From Halorubrum aidingense JCM 13560 (GTDB taxonomy: Archaea; Halobacteriota; Halobacteria; Halobacteriales; Haloferacaceae): a stretch of 64,000 nucleotides of DNA. Below are positions 59,708-64,000 of this stretch, in pieces. The notes beneath the pieces are model-generated. The model ran no database searches and was not told where the DNA came from. It saw only the letters and a list, made by a program, of their open reading frames with translations. Made by a program: the position numbers and the translations under genes. The stretch covers positions 8,503 to 72,502 of the forward strand of contig NZ_AOJI01000002.1 in assembly GCF_000336995.1 (NCBI RefSeq), read 5' to 3'. How positions within the stretch are numbered: the stretch's first letter is position 1; the number at the start of each line of letters is the position of its first letter.

Positions 59708-60727
59708 ATGAGCCACGCACAACAACTCCACGAACTCCTCGAAGAGGGCAGCGAACTCAACATCGTCTGTCACAACAACCCCGACCCGGACTGTCTCGCG
59801 AGCGCGCTCGCGTTGGGGCGAATCGCGGCCGCGGCCGGCATCGACGAGCGGCAGATTCTCTACAGCGGCGACATTTCTCACCAGCAGAACCGGGCGTTCG
59901 TGAATCTGCTCGACATCGATCTCCGTCCGTTCGAACCCGCAGCCGTCCAGAACCGGCAGCCGGACTCGTTACTTGCGTTCGTCGATCACTCCGTCCCGAG
60001 CGAGAACAACACGGTTCCCCCCGACACGGCTGTCGATATCGTGATCGACCATCACCCCGCGGAAGCCATCACCGCTCGGTTCGTCGATCACCGTGAGGAA
60101 CTGGGCGCAGCGGCGACGATTCTCACGGAGTACGTGCGTGAACTCGACGTCGAACTGGAGACGGATCTCGCGACGGCGCTCCTGTTTGCTATCCGATCGG
60201 ATACCCTCGATTTCCTCCGGGGAGCGACCCACGGGGAGTACGAGGCCGCGGGGCATCTCCACGAGCACGCGGATCAGGAGATGCTCCGGAAGCTCTCGAC
60301 GCCGTCTGTGTCTGGGGGAACCCTCGACGCGATCTCGACCGCGATCGACAATCGAATGATAACCCAAGCGGTGCTCATCTCTCACGTCGGTCGGACGACC
60401 GAGCGGGACGCGCTCCCCCAAGCGGTCGATTACCTCGTGCGATTGGAAGGCGTTCAAACCGCCATCGTGTTCGGCCTCGTCGACGACGCGATCCACATCA
60501 GCGCTCGGTCACCGGACGCGCGCGTGAACGCCGGGACGGTGCTACACGAGGCGTTCAAAGACGTTGGCAGCGGCGGCGGCCACCACGACGTTGCGGGTGG
60601 AGAAATCCCGCTCGGCATTTTCGCCGATTACACATCCGACGACGCCCAGTTGCTCGATATCGTCGAAGAGACTATTACCGCACGCCTTGTCGCAGAACTC
60701 AACCTATCCGACGAGAAAGGAGAGTGA
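59708..60727 (+). CDS. DHH/DHHA1-family phosphoesterase (NrnA-like)
   Basis: 339 residues. 'CHNNPDPDCLASALAL', 'FVDHSVPSENN', 'VIDHHPAEAI' (DHH) and 'GGGHHDVAGGEIP' (the DHHA1 GGGH motif) make the complete active site. Likely a nano-RNase/pAp phosphatase or cyclic-dinucleotide phosphodiesterase; the fold alone cannot choose. The next gene starts 61 bp later in the same direction. Confidence 0.9.
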   Translation: MSHAQQLHELLEEGSELNIVCHNNPDPDCLASALALGRIAAAAGIDERQILYSGDISHQQNRAFVNLLDIDLRPFEPAAVQNRQPDSLLAFVDHSVPSENNTVPPDTAVDIVIDHHPAEAITARFVDHREELGAAATILTEYVRELDVELETDLATALLFAIRSDTLDFLRGATHGEYEAAGHLHEHADQEMLRKLSTPSVSGGTLDAISTAIDNRMITQAVLISHVGRTTERDALPQAVDYLVRLEGVQTAIVFGLVDDAIHISARSPDARVNAGTVLHEAFKDVGSGGGHHDVAGGEIPLGIFADYTSDDAQLLDIVEETITARLVAELNLSDEKGE

Positions 60728-60788
60728 GCCGACTGCGAGACGCCTCCGAGCACGACAGTCACTGTGTCAAACTGTCGATCCTCATCCT

Positions 60789-61496
60789 ATGACGACCGTC
60801 CTGCAAACCGTGTTCCTCGTCTTCTTCGCAGGGATCTTCGGGACACTCTTGCTCGGGGTGCTGTCTCGGGACGTCCAAGCGGTCGTGAACGGGATCGCGT
60901 CCGTTGCCGCGGCTGCCCTGCCGACTCTCACCGAGGTAGCGATCGCGTTCAGAAGCGGGGCCGACGTCGCATTCGATCCCGCGCTCTCCGCGTGGATCGC
61001 CGTTGCGGGGTTTCTTCACATGCTAGGGATGTTGAGGTGGTACGACACCGTTTCGTGGTGGGACCACGTCACACACACCGTCTCCGCCGCTCTCCTCGCG
61101 GCGCTCGTCTACGCGAGCCTCCAGACCCCCTCCGCACTCGGATCGCAGGTCACAGACGGCTATGCAGCCCTGTTCACCGTTCTGTTCACGCTCGGCGCCG
61201 GTGTCTGTTGGGAGTTCGTGGAACTGGCCGCCCGCGAACTCGGTGAGCACATCGATACACCGCCGGTGCTCGAGCACTACGGATTCCGTGACACGGTTCT
61301 CGACATGGCGTTCAACGGAATCGGTGCCATCGTCGTCGTCGCGTTCGACGTTCGCATATTCGTATCGGTCGTCGCGGAGATCCCGCGGGTTACCGAAACG
61401 GCGATCATCGCGAGTACCGTCCTGATGTTCGTTGGCGCACTCACCCTCGGATTTGCGCTTGAGCTGGTCCACCGCACCGCGACAGATACTGAGTGA
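60789..61496 (+). CDS. Multispanning membrane protein (DUF2238/YjdF-like)
   Basis: 235 residues from ATG 60789. Six or so membrane helices; 'DTVSWWDHVTHTVSAALLAAL' (about residues 85-105) and 'VCWEFVELAARELGEH' (about 145-160) hold conserved His/Glu positions seen in the YjdF-like family. Function unknown. Probably co-transcribed with the DHH gene. Confidence 0.75.
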   Translation: MTTVLQTVFLVFFAGIFGTLLLGVLSRDVQAVVNGIASVAAAALPTLTEVAIAFRSGADVAFDPALSAWIAVAGFLHMLGMLRWYDTVSWWDHVTHTVSAALLAALVYASLQTPSALGSQVTDGYAALFTVLFTLGAGVCWEFVELAARELGEHIDTPPVLEHYGFRDTVLDMAFNGIGAIVVVAFDVRIFVSVVAEIPRVTETAIIASTVLMFVGALTLGFALELVHRTATDTE

Positions 61497-61550
61497 TCGC
61501 TTCTCACTCGGCTTTCGGGGCTCCTGGGTTCTGTTGAAATCCCCTGTATG

Positions 61551-61808
61551 TCACGCCGGGGCGACGCGCCACGTGGTCGCACCGGTGTATGACCACTTTT
61601 CGATCTCAATATCCTGTATCGAGTCTTGAAGCTGGACGATCAACGCGCCGATCTCCTTCGGGGAGAGCCCGACGTCGTCGGCGATGAACTTCGCTTTGAA
61701 ATACGTCTCGCCGTCGGCTGCTTCGGCTCGGAGGAACTCGGCGAGTCGGTCGGCCTTCGACGACGTAGCTTGTGCGGCCGGCTGCGTGGCGTGGTTCGTC
61801 GCGCTCAT
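61551..61808 (-). CDS. DUF7123-like small haloarchaeal protein
   Basis: 85 residues from ATG 61808. An Ala/Thr/Ser-rich N-terminus is followed by 'KADRLAEFLRAEAADGETYF' and 'KFIADDVGLSPKEIGALIVQ', a winged-helix-like fold, and 'EIEKWSYTGATTWRVAPA'. This pattern is a known haloarchaeal small-protein family without assigned function. The ATG overlaps the stop of the preceding membrane gene by four bases. Confidence 0.8.
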   Translation of the reverse strand: MSATNHATQPAAQATSSKADRLAEFLRAEAADGETYFKAKFIADDVGLSPKEIGALIVQLQDSIQDIEIEKWSYTGATTWRVAPA

Positions 61809-62068
61809 GCGTGAATCGCGGAGCGGTTGTGGTTGTGACCGACGACGACACACGCGATATGGAGGGCGATGAGCGCGAGGGGACTCCATCCCTGCTCGAA
61901 CCCCATCATCCCGTACGCGGCGGGCACGTACGCGATCGGCAACAGGATCGCCGCCCAGAACGCGACTGCACGAACGCTTGCAACCGCTCGGCTCCAACAC
62001 GCGCTCGATAAGCTGGTGCCGATCTGTATCGGCGCCCGGATCGATGAAGAGGACATTTTACTTGACAT
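61805..62068 (-). CDS. Small two-helix membrane protein
   Basis: 87 residues. Two hydrophobic helices ('AVAFWAAILLPIAYVPAAYG' and 'LALIALHIACVVVGHN') follow a Ser-rich, possibly non-coding N-terminus; Met5 or a later Met could be the true start. It is coupled to the DUF7123-like gene. A TATA-like tatataa at 62109-62115 (plus) lies 40 bp upstream. Confidence 0.65.
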   Translation of the reverse strand: MSSKMSSSSIRAPIQIGTSLSSACWSRAVASVRAVAFWAAILLPIAYVPAAYGMMGFEQGWSPLALIALHIACVVVGHNHNRSAIHA

Positions 62069-62307
62069 CGGGGTACACTCGTCTTACTTCTCGTATGGAT
62101 GGCCAACAGTATATAAGGGCCAGAGCGTTGGCACAAATTCAGCCGGATTACCGATCTCTCCGGTCATTTTACGATCGTTCACCGCCCACGCGTGACTGTT
62201 CAAAACCACGTCAGATACAATTTAAACCTTTATAACGCATTTTGGGGCGTTTTAGAGACTTCGAGATGACTCGCAATTCGGTTGTCTATTGGGGCACGGG
62301 GAGGATG

Positions 62308-62730
62308 TCAACCGGTGGTCTCAGTTCGGTCTTCCGGTGATCGAGTGTACCACAGGGCCCACAGAATCAACACGCCTTGGAGTGGGAGCCGGCCCCAACG
62401 GACGAACTCGGAGGGGTCGCCACCACCCGGCATCCCTTCGATCACGATCCCGTGAGTCGCCATATAGACGTTGGCTGGAAAGATCGCGAGGAGCAACGCC
62501 ACCGTCGCCCACGCTGCATGCTGTCGAGTTCGGGGAATCAGCAGGCCGATTCCAACCGCGATTTCGGCAAGTCCAGACAGATACACGAGTGCAAGCGGTG
62601 CCGGGAAGATCGGGGGTACGATCTGGACATACAACTCCGGTACGATGAAATGTAACACGCCGGCGACGACAAACGCCGGACCAAGCACGTACAGCAACGG
62701 TTGCTTGAGCCGATCTAGAATCTCGCTCAT
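62308..62730 (-). CDS. DoxX-family membrane protein
   Basis: 140 residues with four membrane helices. 'VLGPAFVVAGVLHFIVPELY', 'YLSGLAEIAVGIGLLIPRTR' and 'ANVYMATHG' match the DoxX/DoxD-like family. Two further ATG/GTG codons lie directly upstream (62733, 62736), so the start is uncertain by two residues. Probably redox- or sulfur-related, but the function is poorly known. Confidence 0.85.
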   Translation of the reverse strand: MSEILDRLKQPLLYVLGPAFVVAGVLHFIVPELYVQIVPPIFPAPLALVYLSGLAEIAVGIGLLIPRTRQHAAWATVALLLAIFPANVYMATHGIVIEGMPGGGDPSEFVRWGRLPLQGVLILWALWYTRSPEDRTETTG

Positions 62731-63071
62731 CATCACTGGCTACTTCTCAGAGAACCGAAATAGTTGCGCTCTCACAGAACTCTCCTCAACGGATGACTTC
62801 TCAATTACATGTCGGTGTGATCGGACTGTGTCCGCGTTTGCTGCTGTCCACTCTTCGACATTTGTTACCCAACAGATCTAGGGCTACTCTCGATGTGTTG
62901 ATTATATGACTCTCTCATATGTGGGAACACGGAAAGACGCAGTAGGAGGGGCTGTTGGTGTTTTTCTTCATCGAGCAGAATCTTGACGAGAGCGGCTGTC
63001 AAACACCACCTCAAACACCCGGCTCTCACCGGCGATCTGACTTTTCGGTAGTTCCACACGTGAGTGATCAT
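62731..63071. other. Intergenic region, no gene seen
   Basis: About 340 bp between the DoxX gene and the 3' end of the SRPBCC gene. Moderately AT-rich; no coding or regulatory structure is convincing. Confidence 0.4.
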
Positions 63072-63482
63072 TTATACAATCTCTTCAAGCCAGTCGAACT
63101 GGGCCGCGAGTTCCTGTCGCCGTTGGCGTTTGATGACCGTTGAATCGAGTACGTCCCCGACGATCGCAATATCAAGCGCGAACTCCGTCGTCGCGACTAC
63201 CTCACTCCCGTTGGGAATCGGTGTGACGGTGTACGCCGTCCGCATCTCCTCGAAGATACCGTCGCGCTGCTCGTAGGCGAGGTCGGCGTCGGGCCGGTCA
63301 ACGAGCGTGAGTGTGAGTTCGATAGTCGCGATCCCCACCTCGTTTGCGACGCGAACCGTTTCGCCGTCTACGTGAACCTCGTCGAAGCCTGACGCCCGCA
63401 TGAACTGCTCGAGTTCGCTCATCGATTCGCGGACGACAGTCGGTGGTGCGTCGATCGTTCGCGACAGCGTTACCGAATTCAT
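63072..63482 (-). CDS. SRPBCC (polyketide cyclase-like) protein
   Basis: 136 residues. 'SVTLSRTIDAPPTVVRESMS' at the start, 'FDEVHVDGETVRVANEVGIA' in the middle and a final helix 'KRQRRQELAAQFDWLEEIV' give the START-like SRPBCC fold used for binding hydrophobic ligands. No active-site residues are diagnostic. Divergent from the DUF2249 gene. Confidence 0.8.
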   Translation of the reverse strand: MNSVTLSRTIDAPPTVVRESMSELEQFMRASGFDEVHVDGETVRVANEVGIATIELTLTLVDRPDADLAYEQRDGIFEEMRTAYTVTPIPNGSEVVATTEFALDIAIVGDVLDSTVIKRQRRQELAAQFDWLEEIV

Positions 63483-63636
63483 GGGTCACTGTTTTCTTCG
63501 GACAACGACCGAGGCTCTTGTACTGGATTGGTGCGCATACGATAATTCGTTCCTCGGTTCCGTCTCGGTTGAGGGATGTCCCGAACACGTTCGTCTGAGG
63601 GACCATCCCTCTTCGGGACCGTACTCGATCTGAGAG

Positions 63637-64000
63637 ATGGTTACTGAAATCGACCTCCGGAACTCCTCGCCTCACGAGTTTCAAGACCGGATCGACGACG
63701 CGCTCGACGAGACGGAGACAGATGTCGAAGTTCTCGTCGTCGCCGATCGAGATATCGACGCTCATCTGATCCACTACCAGATCGAACGGGACTGTGCCCT
63801 CGACTGGGACCACGAGGATCCTGACGCGGAACCCCGTGCGGTGCGGGTGTCCAAACAGGGACCACTCGGTGACGATGAGTTGGGGACGTTCGACGTGCGT
63901 GACCTGATCCCGCAGCGGCGACACGAGGTGCTGCTCGACGCGTTCAACCGCCTCGGATCCGGCGAGGGGTTCGTGCTGGTCAACGACCACGATCCGAAGC
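63637..64000 (+). CDS. DUF2249 protein, 3' truncated by the window
   Basis: At least 121 residues from ATG 63637. 'DELGTFDVRDLIPQRRHEVL' followed by 'DAFNRLGSGEGFVLVNDHDPK' is the characteristic DUF2249 block, often found next to redox and nitrogen-oxide genes. The frame is open at the window end. The opposite-strand frame here is antisense noise. Confidence 0.8.
   Translation, partial: MVTEIDLRNSSPHEFQDRIDDALDETETDVEVLVVADRDIDAHLIHYQIERDCALDWDHEDPDAEPRAVRVSKQGPLGDDELGTFDVRDLIPQRRHEVLLDAFNRLGSGEGFVLVNDHDPK

Noticed and set aside
63298-63990. A long minus-strand frame opposite the DUF2249 gene
   Set aside because: It spans the divergent promoter region and the SRPBCC start, and has no domain. 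The plus-strand DUF2249 motif is clear.
1-64000. CRISPR arrays, transposases, tRNA or rRNA genes
   Set aside because: No regularly spaced perfect repeats, no DDE-type transposase and no tRNA T-loop or rRNA sequence was recognised. The tandem repeats seen are imperfect and unspaced.

Overview
The window is about two-thirds G+C with acidic, Asp/Glu-rich proteins. It carries families typical of haloarchaea: HalOD1, HTH-10, DUF7344-type winged helices, Tat lipoproteins and PRC-barrel miniproteins. It is almost certainly chromosomal or megaplasmid DNA of a haloarchaeon, perhaps Halorubrum-like (inference). I saw no rRNA, tRNA, transposase or CRISPR array.

Positions 1-52,400 are dominated by a large surface-polysaccharide / glycan locus. 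It opens with a CARDB surface protein, a formyltransferase-like enzyme, a DUF7344 regulator and an Lrp/AsnC regulator. A secreted beta-helix protein follows, then a metallo-beta-lactamase-like protein that has lost its metal ligands, a DUF1616 membrane protein, a Gfo/Idh/MocA oxidoreductase and a ParB-fold protein. Next come a deacetylase, a sugar epimerase, a flippase, a large multispanning membrane protein, GT4 and FemAB-like genes, a hexapeptide acyltransferase and an ATP-grasp ligase. An eight-gene operon (28742 down to 20428) with start/stop overlaps encodes a WbpD/E/B/A-like diacetamido-uronic-acid pathway, two deacetylase-like proteins, an alkaline-phosphatase-superfamily enzyme and a DUF354 protein. 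A second operon (52399 down to 46131) carries another nucleotide-sugar dehydrogenase, GT2, DUF354, a UDP-GlcNAc 2-epimerase, GT4 and an AAC(3)-like acetyltransferase. Between them are paralogues of the beta-helix, FemAB, phosphatase and MBL genes, plus unrelated genes (BKACE, TraB-like, PRC-barrel, regulators).

A plausible combined job is to make uronic-acid sugars (GlcNAc3NAcA or its ManNAc epimer), assemble them with GT2/GT4/DUF354 enzymes, and export them by the flippase and multispanning protein. Decoration would be by acetyl, formyl, deacetyl and perhaps aminoacyl groups, and processing by secreted beta-helix proteins. This is inferred from families and layout.

Positions 52,400-64,000 are housekeeping or accessory: a NosL lipoprotein / SHOCT / NikR-like group, an MFS transporter, a CBS-domain protein, a second PRC-barrel + TraB pair, a CPBP protease, a DHH phosphoesterase, small membrane proteins, DoxX, an SRPBCC protein and a truncated DUF2249 gene.

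The most interesting regulatory signal is a recurrent heptamer ATAACAA. It lies upstream of at least ten transcription units, very often exactly 26-29 nt before the start codon. It behaves as a TATA-position element of leaderless promoters, fixes several start codons, and exposes a 36-residue gene and a 16-residue leader peptide.
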